Shown: in pieces, positions 8,781-14,936 of the stretch
How the letters are laid out: every line of letters starts with the position of its first letter
How positions within the stretch are numbered: position 1 is the first letter of the stretch
DNA from: a virus
IMG/VR virus record: IMGVR_UViG_3300017917_002860
Coordinates: 1 to 25,970 of that record
Strand: one strand, 5' to 3'
Length of the DNA: 25,970 bases
Translations under genes and position numbers: made by a program
Notes under the pieces: generated by a model
The model's input: the letters and a program-made list of their open reading frames with translations, nothing else
Database searches by the model: none
What the model was told of the DNA's origin: nothing

Positions 8781-8911
8781 TGGATCAACAAGTCGAAGTA
8801 GGGGAAATTCTTGCTAACATGAGAGAACAACTCGGACTCTTGATGCAAGAAAATGCTATATTAAAAGCAACCATCAAGAAAATGCAACAAGAAAACACAG
8901 CCAAACCATAA
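8780..8911 (+). CDS. 43-residue coiled-coil peptide
   Basis: ATG overlaps the fibre stop by one base (taATG) and AGGGGAAG is the ribosome site. The product, beginning MDQQVEVGEILANMREQLG, has leucine/isoleucine heptads (LLMQENAILKATIKKM) that predict a coiled coil, and no membrane segment. It lies between the fibre and the lysis genes, so it could be a fibre accessory protein or a soluble partner of the membrane protein that follows. Function unknown. Confidence 0.7.
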   Translation: MDQQVEVGEILANMREQLGLLMQENAILKATIKKMQQENTAKP

Positions 8912-8928
8912 CCTAAAAGGTGCAATAA

Positions 8929-9189
8929 ATGATAGATGCAAACACCGCAACAATTGTTTACTCATACTTCTTCGTCTTAGTAGCAATTTTTGCAGGGGGC
9001 AGTTATATAGCCAAACATTATGTAGAAAAGCAAACTGAGGAACTTAAAGATCAATTGCAAAAGATCATGTATGCTCTCTACAATGATGGAAAAACAGGAC
9101 TGATTAACAAAGTAGACTGCCTAATAGAACGCCAACAGGAAATTAAAATCGACGTAGAAGTCATGAAATCGAAATTTGAAGAGAGATGA
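8929..9189 (+). CDS. Single-pass membrane protein with coiled coil, lysis-cassette candidate
   Basis: 86 residues. One membrane segment at about 8-28 (IVYSYFFVLVAIFAGGSYIA), then a charged, helical cytoplasmic region with heptads (VEKQTEELKDQLQKI and EIKIDVEVMKSKFEER). Ribosome site AAAAGG before the ATG. ATGA overlap couples it to the endolysin. One membrane pass and a long coiled coil resemble class III-like or holin-associated proteins next to phage endolysins; an inner-membrane spanin-like or holin-modulating role are alternatives. Confidence 0.65.
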   Translation: MIDANTATIVYSYFFVLVAIFAGGSYIAKHYVEKQTEELKDQLQKIMYALYNDGKTGLINKVDCLIERQQEIKIDVEVMKSKFEER

Positions 9190-9716
9190 CACAAGCAGAG
9201 AAATTTATCCAGATACTCACCGCCGAAGCAGGTTACAAAGAGCAAGGCGGAAAAGACGGTAAATCTGGAAATATAACCAAGTACTGGGATTGGTATAAAA
9301 AGAAAACCAAAAAAGACTTCCAAGGTAATTCTTGGTGCGGTGTTTTCCTAGATTGGGGTATGAGCCAAGTTAAAGGATCAGCTCCAAGTACAGTTTACAC
9401 TCCTGCAGGAGTCGAAGGATTCAAAGGTCGTGGACGTTGGTCTAATGCAGCAACAGCAAAACCAAAAGTTGGAGACTATGGATATTGCAACTTTGATGAA
9501 GATCCTGAAGTAGATCATGTATTTGCAGTGGTCAAAGACAATGGAGATGGAACTGTTACTACAGTCGAAGGCAACACAACTCCAGATGGAGTTAAAGGAA
9601 GCCAATCAAATGGCGGACAAGTTGCAATAAAAATTCGCGCTTATCGCAAAGACAATAAGAGGAAATTACCAGTCTACGTTGTAGGATTTGGTACACCGAA
9701 ATGGAGTGATAAATGA
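9186..9716 (+). CDS. CHAP-domain endolysin
   Basis: 176 residues, one catalytic domain and no recognisable wall-binding domain. CHAP fold: Cys51 in NSWCGVFLDWG, His111 in EVDHVFAVV, and Glu128/Asn130 in TVEGNTTP make the expected Cys-His-Glu/Asn set. CHAP enzymes cleave peptidoglycan as amidases or endopeptidases; the bond cut here cannot be told. There is no signal peptide, so release to the wall needs the neighbouring holin candidates. Begins with a 4-base overlap (ATGA) with the upstream membrane protein and ends with an ATGA overlap with the downstream one. Confidence 0.85.
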   Translation: MTQAEKFIQILTAEAGYKEQGGKDGKSGNITKYWDWYKKKTKKDFQGNSWCGVFLDWGMSQVKGSAPSTVYTPAGVEGFKGRGRWSNAATAKPKVGDYGYCNFDEDPEVDHVFAVVKDNGDGTVTTVEGNTTPDGVKGSQSNGGQVAIKIRAYRKDNKRKLPVYVVGFGTPKWSDK

Positions 9717-9922
9717 AAAAAATTAACCCAAAAGTATTTGAAGTATTCGGCAAATGGTTAGCTGGACTTGTAACAGGTGCCATTGTTGGTATTGGTAAGT
9801 TTCCATTAGATCTTACTGCTCACGACTGGAAAAACATTGCAAACACAGTGTGGCTTGCGGCTGTTCCTGTAATTTACAAGTGGGCAAAGCCAACAGACGA
9901 TCTTACTTTCTTAAAGAAGTAA
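9713..9922 (+). CDS. Putative holin
   Basis: 69 residues with two hydrophobic stretches, about 12-30 (WLAGLVTGAIVGIGKFP) and 43-57 (IANTVWLAAVPVIYKW), separated by a short acidic loop, basic N-terminus (MKKINPKVF). Size, two membrane spans and ATGA coupling to the endolysin suit a class II holin, which opens the membrane at lysis. The upstream 86-residue membrane protein is the competing holin candidate; one may be an antiholin. Confidence 0.65.
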   Translation: MKKINPKVFEVFGKWLAGLVTGAIVGIGKFPLDLTAHDWKNIANTVWLAAVPVIYKWAKPTDDLTFLKK

Positions 9923-9923
9923 C

Positions 9924-10175
9924 ATGACAAATCAGGGGAACTTATCTTCTGCCATACATGATCTCCTTGAAAACAAAAGAGATAAAAAATGTATACTAGG
10001 CAAACTTCTCGATGATCTGAAAGATCCTGATTTAGAAGCAATGAATACTTTATTAGCTTCAACCGTCTCGCATGCAAAAATTGCTGATCTACTAAATAGC
10101 AATGGAATTGTTATTGGCGAAACTGCTATTTGGAAACATAGGACAAAACGTTGTCCATGCGTGAGGCCATCATGA
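9924..10175 (+). CDS. Small HTH DNA-binding protein
   Basis: 83 residues, starting one base after the holin stop. The C-terminal half looks like a helix-turn-helix: HAKIADLLNSNGIVIGETAI then WKHRTKRC, with the second helix read as recognition helix, similar to short HTH domains that read phage or host promoters or pack with terminases. N-terminal half is helical and charged. It overlaps the phosphoesterase gene by ATGA, so the two are probably made together and may act together. Target unknown. Confidence 0.6.
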   Translation: MTNQGNLSSAIHDLLENKRDKKCILGKLLDDLKDPDLEAMNTLLASTVSHAKIADLLNSNGIVIGETAIWKHRTKRCPCVRPS

Positions 10176-11221
10176 GTTTAGCCGATGATGCAAAAAACTT
10201 AATGACGCAAGAAGATGCGACAGTTGCAGAACTCCGTCAAGCTTTGGTTAGAACTCAGAAAAAACTACAAAAGGCTCAAGAACGTACTGAAGAACTTGTA
10301 GAAGCAACTATCCAAGCTTGTAAAGATGCGACGATTGCACTAGGACCAATGAAACCAGTTGAAGGTCCAAAGATCGATAAAAGACGCAAACGCGCCGAAG
10401 TTGCTTTGTGGCATATGACTGACTGGCAAGGTTCTAAAGTAACTCCTAGTTACAACTCTGAAACCATGAGAACTAGAGTTATGGAGTTTACTAAAAAAGC
10501 TACAAAGATCACAGAGATCCAACGCCAAGATCATCCAGTCAATGATGTAGTTATATGCTTTGGCGGAGATATGGTTGAAGGACTTTTTAACTATCCTGCA
10601 CAATTATGGGAAATTGATCTTAGTCTTTATGACCAATACATTGTTGTTTCACGTTTGATTGTAGACGTAGTCCGACAAGCGCTTTCTGTTTATCACCACG
10701 TTACTGTTATTGCAGAATGGGGTAATCACGGTCGAGTTGGATCAAAGAGAGACAACGTACCTAAGTCGGATAACTTTGATCGTATGTGTTATGAATTAGC
10801 TCGTCAATTACTTTGCTCTGATGAATCAACTGCAAAACGACTAACATGGGATCCGCTTCATGGCACTGAAGATATTCAAAGGATTGAGATCGGCAACTAT
10901 CGAGCTTTGCTTATGCATGGCGATGAAGTTGGTAGATCTGGTTTTGCTTCTCCGTCCGCGTGGCAAGCAGCAGGAAATCGTTGGAAAGCAGGAGCATACG
11001 GTTGGGACTTTCAAGACATCTATCTTGGTCATTACCATCGTCATGCGCAAGAACCCCTCTCCGACGGTCTTGGCGCTATCTATTGGACTGGTTCCACGGA
11101 ATCAGATAACAGATACGCACGGGACTCTATGGCGGCTTCGGGTGTTCCTAGTCAACGATTACATTTCATAGATCCAGAACGTGGTCGTGTAACTGCTGCG
11201 TATCAAGTTTGGTTAGATTAA
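10172..11221 (+). CDS. Calcineurin-like metallophosphoesterase
   Basis: 349 residues from ATG 10172, chosen because it overlaps the previous stop as ATGA and has GAGG six bases upstream; an in-frame TTG at 10151 and ATG at 10157 are less likely. A coiled coil (about residues 15-60) precedes a metallophosphoesterase domain with all its blocks in order: HMTDWQ, CFGGDMVEG, EWGNHGR, MHGDEVG and LGHYHRHAQ, which supply the Asp/His/Asn ligands of a two-metal centre. The family includes nucleases of the SbcD/Mre11 type and protein or nucleotide phosphatases. Common in actinophages beside small HTH genes; substrate unknown. The HTH partner suggests a DNA substrate. Confidence 0.85.
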   Translation: MSLADDAKNLMTQEDATVAELRQALVRTQKKLQKAQERTEELVEATIQACKDATIALGPMKPVEGPKIDKRRKRAEVALWHMTDWQGSKVTPSYNSETMRTRVMEFTKKATKITEIQRQDHPVNDVVICFGGDMVEGLFNYPAQLWEIDLSLYDQYIVVSRLIVDVVRQALSVYHHVTVIAEWGNHGRVGSKRDNVPKSDNFDRMCYELARQLLCSDESTAKRLTWDPLHGTEDIQRIEIGNYRALLMHGDEVGRSGFASPSAWQAAGNRWKAGAYGWDFQDIYLGHYHRHAQEPLSDGLGAIYWTGSTESDNRYARDSMAASGVPSQRLHFIDPERGRVTAAYQVWLD

Positions 11222-11231
11222 GGGGTAAACC

Positions 11232-11498
11232 ATGCAAAGAAATAAGATCTTAAATGAAGCAGAACATTTGATCTATAACGATCGAGCTCAAGATTATGGT
11301 CACCCATCTATCAACCACTTGAGAATTGCAAAACTATGGTCCGTTGTCCTTGGCGTAGAAGTCCAGCCATATCAAGTAGCATTGTGTATGAATCAAGTAA
11401 AAATCTCACGATTGGTGCAAACACCAGATCATGAAGATAGTTATATTGATGCAGCCGCATATATCGCCATTGCAGGGGAATTAGCTACGGAGAGATAA
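11232..11498 (+). CDS. DUF6378 family phage protein
   Basis: 88 residues, helical, with the family pattern I recognise: ILNEAEHLIYNDRAQDYGHP, RIAKLWSVVLG, VALCMNQVKISRLVQTPDH and DSYIDAAAYIAI. Widespread in phages of Gram-positive and Gram-negative bacteria, with no known activity. The ribosome site is AAGGGG. It shares its last base with the ATG of the Ntn-hydrolase gene (taATG). Other helical small phage proteins with E..D patterns bind nucleotides; this one lacks a clear metal motif, so I assign no function. Confidence 0.8.
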   Translation: MQRNKILNEAEHLIYNDRAQDYGHPSINHLRIAKLWSVVLGVEVQPYQVALCMNQVKISRLVQTPDHEDSYIDAAAYIAIAGELATER

Positions 11499-12100
11499 TG
11501 ACAACGATCGTTGCAATACAGCATGAAGATTGGTGCCTCATAGCAGCTGACACTCAGACAACTGGTTATGATCTTGCATCAGATTGTTCAACAATGGGCA
11601 AAATTGCTCAGAATGGAAAGTACCTGGTTTCGGCTGCAGGTTTGGTCAGAGGCATGAATCTGATCCAACACGCATTTACTCCACCAAATCCACCTAGGGT
11701 CAAAGAACACAAGTTAGATAAATTCATGGTATCGACTTTTGTTCCTGCTCTTAGAAAAACATTTGTTAATTCAGGCTATGACATTAAATCTGATGGAGAT
11801 CCGGCTAGTCATGATAATGAGTTCATAGTTGCTGTTAACGGTCAATTATATTTCATAGACTCTGCATATGGAATTGAACGAGCAGGCAATAAGTTTTATT
11901 GCACAGGAACTGGCATGAAACTTGCTCTCGGAGCGGCACATGCTTTAGGAGTCCATGAAACTGATGATTGGGAAGAAGCTGTAGACATTCTTGAAACCGC
12001 AGTAAAAACAGCAATTGAATTTGACATTTATTCTGGTGGAAAAGTGCAGATTGCACTTCAAACCAATGATGGAAGATCTTGGGTAACCGTCCTCGACTGA
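11498..12100 (+). CDS. Proteasome beta/HslV-like Ntn hydrolase
   Basis: 200 residues, starting MTTIVAIQHEDWCLIAADTQ. After removal of Met1 the new N-terminal Thr would be the nucleophile, as in HslV and proteasome beta subunits; the conserved Asp17 (mature numbering, in AADTQT) and Lys34 (in MGKIAQNG, Lys33 in HslV) follow, then LVSAAGLVRG and the CTGTGMKLALGAAHAL segment that corresponds to the GSG-x(n)-A block of the family. No propeptide is encoded, unlike actinobacterial PrcB, so it is built like HslV. It probably forms a ring protease or a peptidase/amidase of unknown target. Last gene before a strong terminator. Confidence 0.75.
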   Translation: MTTIVAIQHEDWCLIAADTQTTGYDLASDCSTMGKIAQNGKYLVSAAGLVRGMNLIQHAFTPPNPPRVKEHKLDKFMVSTFVPALRKTFVNSGYDIKSDGDPASHDNEFIVAVNGQLYFIDSAYGIERAGNKFYCTGTGMKLALGAAHALGVHETDDWEEAVDILETAVKTAIEFDIYSGGKVQIALQTNDGRSWVTVLD

Positions 12101-12115
12101 AGATCTTCAAAAAGA

Positions 12116-12149
12116 AACCCCCTACCGAAAGGTAGGGGGTTCTTTTTTT
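12116..12149. terminator. Bidirectional rho-independent terminator
   Basis: A perfect 11-bp stem AACCCCCTACC / GGTAGGGGGTT closed by a GAAA tetraloop (12116-12141) is followed by C and seven T on the plus strand, and by a T-rich run (TTTCTTTTT, bases 12109-12117 read in reverse) on the minus strand. It lies between two convergent genes, the Ntn hydrolase (stop 12100) and the minus-strand DUF932 gene (stop 12156), and can end both transcripts. Confidence 0.95.
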
Positions 12150-12155
12150 ATTTAT

Positions 12156-13100
12156 TTACATCATTGCAAGAACTCGTTCTGTCAATGCATTTCCTTGATC
12201 TAACATGAAACGCTCAGCGCGTTCTGCATCTGTAACCTTGGAGAAGTTTGGACGAGTCCACTGATCATACTCAGCAAATGCTTGAACAATTCCCCACTTA
12301 GTATTCTTGATGTTCTCTTGAGTTGGACCGTTCCAGATATTTAGAAGAGTCTTACGGCGATCTTCAACTGACTCGATCTGACGTGGTGTCATGTTGTTTT
12401 CATCGATCGGCAAAACATCTTTGACAATTGCATAGAAGTCAGAGTTTAGAACTTCTTGAGACATTAGATTCTCAGCCATTAGACTGAATTCTTCTGTTGC
12501 TGCCAAAGTAATATCTAGAGTGCTGCGAACATCTTCAACTCGAACATCCATACGAGATGTGTGACGAAACGCAATTGATGATGTAGTTGTCCAACGAGTC
12601 ATACCGTTTGTGCAGATCAAGCGAAGCTGCTTGACTTCAAAGCGGAATGAATCTGTACCGTCATGTGTGTTAGTTGCAGTTAGATATGTATCGACTGGAT
12701 CAATTCCACCGATGTTTAAGCTGTTAGGTAGTTTTGCTGCAAAAAAGATCTTGCGTCCACCACGTAATTCACCAGCACTTACAATTTTTGCACCAGACTC
12801 ATATGTAACTGCATCGATAAGATCAACGATTGCAGAATTCTGAACAATTGAATATGTTGGTGAAGTAATTCCAAGTACAGATGCAGATCCGTCATTGTTG
12901 ATACGAGTTGTTGCAACTTTTCCAGCTACTTCAACGTTTTGATTAGAAACGTGAGCAAATAATGGGTTGTGCTCAACTGTCCAATTAAGTCCTGCATTTT
13001 CAAGAACTTGTGCAGCGGTAAAATCTTCTTCGTTCTTGTTTACCCATGATGCTGCGTTGATCCATGGTGCCTTGCGTGATGTTGCGTTCGTTACTCTCAC
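12156..13100 (-). CDS. DUF932 (TIGR03299-like) phage/plasmid protein
   Basis: 314 residues from the GTG at 13100-13098, chosen because AGGAGG stands six bases before it on the minus strand; the frame is open farther upstream but those codons read across two hairpins and lack a ribosome site. Sequence features: KAPWINAASWVN, VLENAGLNWTVEHNPLF, ITSPTYSIVQNSAIVDLIDA, RGGRKIFFAAKLP, LICTNGMTRW and ARMDVR-like middle, all typical of the DUF932 / phage-plasmid TIGR03299 group. Widely found in phages and plasmids, function not known. Only large gene on the minus strand; expressed from the divergent promoter at about 13590. Confidence 0.85.
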   Translation of the reverse strand: MRVTNATSRKAPWINAASWVNKNEEDFTAAQVLENAGLNWTVEHNPLFAHVSNQNVEVAGKVATTRINNDGSASVLGITSPTYSIVQNSAIVDLIDAVTYESGAKIVSAGELRGGRKIFFAAKLPNSLNIGGIDPVDTYLTATNTHDGTDSFRFEVKQLRLICTNGMTRWTTTSSIAFRHTSRMDVRVEDVRSTLDITLAATEEFSLMAENLMSQEVLNSDFYAIVKDVLPIDENNMTPRQIESVEDRRKTLLNIWNGPTQENIKNTKWGIVQAFAEYDQWTRPNFSKVTDAERAERFMLDQGNALTERVLAMM

Positions 13101-13119
13101 TTCTTGCCTCCTGTTTTTT

Positions 13120-13172
13120 CTGATGGACTCATCAGTGACGTCATTTAACGCCAGACACTCCGTAAGGAGTGT
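13120..13172 (-). other. Two intercistronic hairpins before the DUF932 gene
   Basis: On the minus strand, the stem ACACTCC-TTAC-GGAGTGT (13155-13172, seven perfect pairs) lies eight bases after the stop of the 62-residue gene, and CTGATG-AGTC-CATCAG (13120-13135, six perfect pairs) lies just before the AGGAGG ribosome site of the DUF932 gene. A TGACGTCA palindrome (13136-13143) sits between. There is no T run, so these look like RNA processing, attenuation or translation-control elements and not terminators. Confidence 0.65.
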
Positions 13173-13179
13173 TTCGTCC

Positions 13180-13368
13180 TTAGCGATATCCTGCAGCGTG
13201 AAGTGCACGAAATACGTTGCTAACTCGTTCTTCTGTGCGTTCTTTATACAATTCCATTCCTTTTTCGTTATACAAATACATTTCTGCATCTTGTAACAAG
13301 CAATCAAGTTGTGCAATTTGTTGTGCATCAAAAGTCACTGTGATTGTGGTTCCGGCTTTAATTCCCAT
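13180..13368 (-). CDS. Small minus-strand protein, unknown
   Basis: 62 residues from ATG 13368-13366, preceded by AGGTAGG on the minus strand; an upstream in-frame ATG at 13404 would overlap the previous gene more and lacks a better site. The protein begins MGIKAGTTITVTFDAQQIAQ and continues with a helical charged region (EKGMELYKERTEERVSNVFR). No Cys, no membrane segment. It follows the 48-residue gene by two bases, so the two are co-translated. Function unknown. Confidence 0.7.
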   Translation of the reverse strand: MGIKAGTTITVTFDAQQIAQLDCLLQDAEMYLYNEKGMELYKERTEERVSNVFRALHAAGYR

Positions 13369-13370
13369 GA

Positions 13371-13517
13371 TTAGCAACCTACCTTTGAAGCAAGTGACTT
13401 GCATAGATTAACTAAATATTCATTTTGTTCTAATTTGTTTTGATAAATATATGTTGCAACTAATTGTGAAAGAAATTCTGCATCATTTACATTTACTGTT
13501 ACTTCGTTGTTTGACAT
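13371..13517 (-). CDS. 48-residue minus-strand protein, unknown
   Basis: Starts at ATG 13517 after the ribosome site GGAG (in CCGCCAGGAGTAA), stops at TAA 13373-13371. Begins MSNNEVTVNVNDAEFLSQLV and is helical after residue 12. First gene of the leftward unit; its leader has a stem-loop and the same ACCGCCAGGAGTAA sequence as the first rightward gene at 13888, so both are probably under common control. I do not recognise the family. Confidence 0.7.
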   Translation of the reverse strand: MSNNEVTVNVNDAEFLSQLVATYIYQNKLEQNEYLVNLCKSLASKVGC

Positions 13518-13537
13518 TTCTTACTCCTGGCGGTTTG

Positions 13538-13555
13538 ATCAGCGTGGTTGCTGAT
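13538..13555 (-). promoter_or_regulatory. Leader hairpin of the leftward unit
   Basis: On the minus strand ATCAGC-AACCAC-GCTGAT, six perfect pairs, followed by CAAACCGCCAGGAGTAA and the ATG at 13517. The loop AACC and the sequence that follows match the rightward leader at 13852-13887. Could be an operator or an RNA element acting on translation. Confidence 0.6.
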
Positions 13556-13561
13556 GGGATA

Positions 13562-13591
13562 ATCTTAAGGCCATGGACATCCATTTGTACA
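13562..13591 (-). promoter_or_regulatory. Candidate leftward promoter
   Basis: On the minus strand TGTACA (13591-13586) is followed after 18 bases by TAAGAT (13567-13562), a plausible -10. The A-tract plus AGATCT (13624-13613) and TTCCAAT (13602-13596) lie upstream. The -35 match is weak (4 of 6 to TTGACA), so the call leans on mirror similarity with the rightward promoter. Confidence 0.45.
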
Positions 13592-13753
13592 CTTCATTGG
13601 AACATATTTTTTAGATCTTTTTTTGGATCCGCCTGTCCAAGTCGAGTCCACCAGATCGGATCTGGGCCACTTTCAGCCGTGGCCGAGTATAAAACCATAG
13701 GGGGAAGACCTCGGTCGATCCTGGCGCATCCTGGCCGCATCCCACATGTAAAA

Positions 13754-13767
13754 AGAACATATGTTCT
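13754..13767. promoter_or_regulatory. LexA/SOS-box-like operator AGAACATATGTTCT
   Basis: A 14-bp perfect palindrome that contains GAAC-N4-GTTC, the consensus of LexA binding sites in actinobacteria and Bacillus. It lies in the centre-right of the divergent control region. A host LexA, or a phage repressor with the same specificity, could bind it and tie the early genes to host DNA damage. A partial copy (GAACATAT) is at 13601-13608. Confidence 0.6.
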
Positions 13768-13816
13768 GGTACCGGTATTGATCTGGGACCTAACAAAAAA
13801 AAGATCTTCCAATAGT

Positions 13817-13844
13817 TGTACATTTGTGCCAAACAGTATAGATT
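13817..13844 (+). promoter_or_regulatory. Candidate rightward promoter
   Basis: TGTACA (13817-13822) or TTGTAC one base earlier, then TATAGATT at 13837-13844. Spacer is 14-16 bases depending on the hexamer chosen. Upstream elements AAAAAAAGATCT and TTCCAAT (13795-13813) match those of the leftward promoter. Confidence 0.45.
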
Positions 13845-13851
13845 TGTCCAT

Positions 13852-13867
13852 GTGATCAACCGATCAC
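13852..13867 (+). promoter_or_regulatory. Leader hairpin of the rightward unit
   Basis: GTGATC-AACC-GATCAC, six perfect pairs, then GATAACCGCCAGGAGTAA and the ATG at 13888. Partner of the leader hairpin on the other strand at 13538-13555. Confidence 0.6.
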
Positions 13868-13887
13868 GATAACCGCCAGGAGTAAAA

Positions 13888-14154
13888 ATGAACACAGCAA
13901 CAAAACTAACAATTGGTTCTTCTGTTAATTGGGCGGAACCAAAATCAAATGTAAAAGCAAATGATGATTACTGCACACAATGTGGTAAAAAAATGGGTAA
14001 AAACGGTTTTTATGTTCACGTTTCAATAAGCGGAACAATTCTTCCTTTAGATTTTGATTCAGAAAATTATGCAGTATCGCAAGGTTGCTGGAGTGTTGGA
14101 AGTGAATGCGCAAAAGCATTTGATAAAAATGTATTAGGAAAAGTTGGTGCATAA
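13888..14154 (+). CDS. Small Cys-containing early protein
   Basis: 88 residues. A CTQCGKKMG zinc-knuckle half (two Cys) at about 29-32 and two more Cys at QGCWSVGSECAKAF (about 67 and 74) could bind one zinc. Middle part FYVHVSISGTILP is beta. First of six overlapping mini-genes read rightward from the divergent region; strong ribosome site CAGGAGTAAAA. Early, small, zinc-binding proteins often act on host transcription or defence, but nothing here proves that. Confidence 0.75.
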   Translation: MNTATKLTIGSSVNWAEPKSNVKANDDYCTQCGKKMGKNGFYVHVSISGTILPLDFDSENYAVSQGCWSVGSECAKAFDKNVLGKVGA

Positions 14155-14498
14155 TGAATAAGACAGTTTTCTACAACGGATCACATGTTCCAACAAATGC
14201 GTATCTTCGTTCAGAACTACGCAAAGCAGGAATTCCAGTATTTCGTGAAATTAAAAAATCAGGTGGACGCGTTGGATACGTGCATTCAAATCGTCGCAAG
14301 TCGACAACAAAACATATTCCTGGAATTGAAGCGCAGCAATATTCACAAAATCCATCTGTACTAATTCAGTGGACAGATGGTTGGAAATCAGAAGGACATG
14401 AATATACTTTAGAACAACGCCAAGTTTTTGTGGCTCAAGCAATTGAAATTGCAAAATCTCTTGGTTTTGAAGTACGTAACATGGAGGTAAACGCATAA
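14154..14498 (+). CDS. Basic early protein, unknown
   Basis: 114 residues, starting on the last base of the previous stop (taATG). Basic N-terminal half (SELRKAGIPVFREIKKSGGR, SNRRKSTTKHIPG) suggests nucleic acid contact; C-terminal half is helical (YTLEQRQVFVAQAIEIAKSL). No catalytic motif seen. Family not recognised. Confidence 0.75.
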   Translation: MNKTVFYNGSHVPTNAYLRSELRKAGIPVFREIKKSGGRVGYVHSNRRKSTTKHIPGIEAQQYSQNPSVLIQWTDGWKSEGHEYTLEQRQVFVAQAIEIAKSLGFEVRNMEVNA

Positions 14499-14668
14499 TG
14501 ACACTTACAGAACAAATTGCAAAAATTGCTAATACTTCTCTTGAAAATGCAAGAGTGATCCGTAACTATATTGACGATGAAAATCTCCTCGATTGGTCAG
14601 AATGCACTAATCGTGAAATGGCAATGGCTATAAAAGAAGCCGCTAGCGAGTTAGGAGTAAATTCATAA
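14498..14668 (+). CDS. 56-residue early protein, unknown
   Basis: ATG overlaps the previous stop by one base and GGAGGTAAACGCATA supplies a ribosome site. The protein starts MTLTEQIAKIANTSLENARV and is acidic and helical; TEQIAKIANTSLENARVIRN resembles the first helices of an HTH. Not recognised otherwise. Confidence 0.65.
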   Translation: MTLTEQIAKIANTSLENARVIRNYIDDENLLDWSECTNREMAMAIKEAASELGVNS

Positions 14669-14826
14669 TGACAACTTATGTAGTCAGAATTACTTGTTCA
14701 GTCGTTGTTGAATCAAATTCACTAGAAGAAGCTAAAAAAGATGCTGAACAATTCTTAAGAGATCAAGACGAAATCATTGATACCGTTATTGTTGCCGCTG
14801 TCAAATCTAATTATATGGAGGACTAA
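14668..14826 (+). CDS. 52-residue early protein, unknown
   Basis: One-base overlap with the genes on both sides; ribosome site TTAGGAG. The protein (MTTYVVRITCSVVVESNSLE start) has a beta-alpha-beta pattern: TYVVRITCSVVVES strand pair, SLEEAKKDAEQFLRD helix, IIDTVIVAAVKS strand. This resembles small DUF4177/ferredoxin-like folds of phages. Function unknown. Confidence 0.65.
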   Translation: MTTYVVRITCSVVVESNSLEEAKKDAEQFLRDQDEIIDTVIVAAVKSNYMED

Positions 14827-14936
14827 TGACTTGTAATCTTTGCTATGGTCGTGGTTTTCTTTATTATTATCACGGCGAAGAATATCAAATTGAAGTTTGC
14901 GAATGTCAACAGGAGGTAAAAAATGAAACTAACTAA
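14826..14936 (+). CDS. 36-residue zinc-binding mini-protein
   Basis: Cys3, Cys6, Cys25 and Cys27 in CNLCYGRGF and VCECQ form a complete four-Cys zinc site; the CxxCxGxG part resembles half of a DnaJ-type zinc module. Overlaps the previous stop by one base, and its 3' end contains the AGGAGG ribosome site of the next gene. Very short, yet the pattern is too regular for chance. Confidence 0.65.
   Translation: MTCNLCYGRGFLYYYHGEEYQIEVCECQQEVKNETN

Larger units (their letters stand above)
13518..13887. promoter_or_regulatory. Divergent control region (370 bp)
   Basis: This gene-free stretch separates the leftward and rightward early genes. Its two ends are imperfect mirror images: AGATCT with an A/T tract, then TTCCAAT, then TGTACA, then a -10-like box, hairpin and ACCGCCAGGAGTAA before ATG. 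The centre (about 13627-13745) is much richer in GC than the surroundings and full of dyads: CCAGATC-G-GATCTGG (13651-13665), GGCCAC-N8-GTGGCC (13665-13684), and three tandem copies of about 10 bp with ATCCTGGC/CATCCC (13718-13745). It also holds the palindrome at 13754-13767. Reads as a master switch or an origin-like region. Confidence 0.8.

Noticed and set aside
12156-13331. The full 391-residue minus ORF as the DUF932 protein
   Set aside because: The N-terminal 77 codons lie over hairpins and another gene; GTG 13100 with AGGAGG six bases upstream matches the family start better.
13627-13745. A tRNA or known ncRNA in the GC-rich part of the divergent region
   Set aside because: No cloverleaf with a TTCRANY loop or CCA end can be drawn; GGTCGATCC gives only a partial T-loop.
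13451-13855. A 134-residue plus-strand ORF across the divergent region
   Set aside because: It overlaps the 48-residue minus gene and runs through promoter-like repeats and palindromes, has no ribosome site and no protein-like composition.
13594-13895. Minus-strand ORFs of 85 and 94 residues in the divergent region
   Set aside because: They cover the dyads and the rightward promoter, lack ribosome sites, and two frames overlap each other; the open frame is due to the GC-rich insert.
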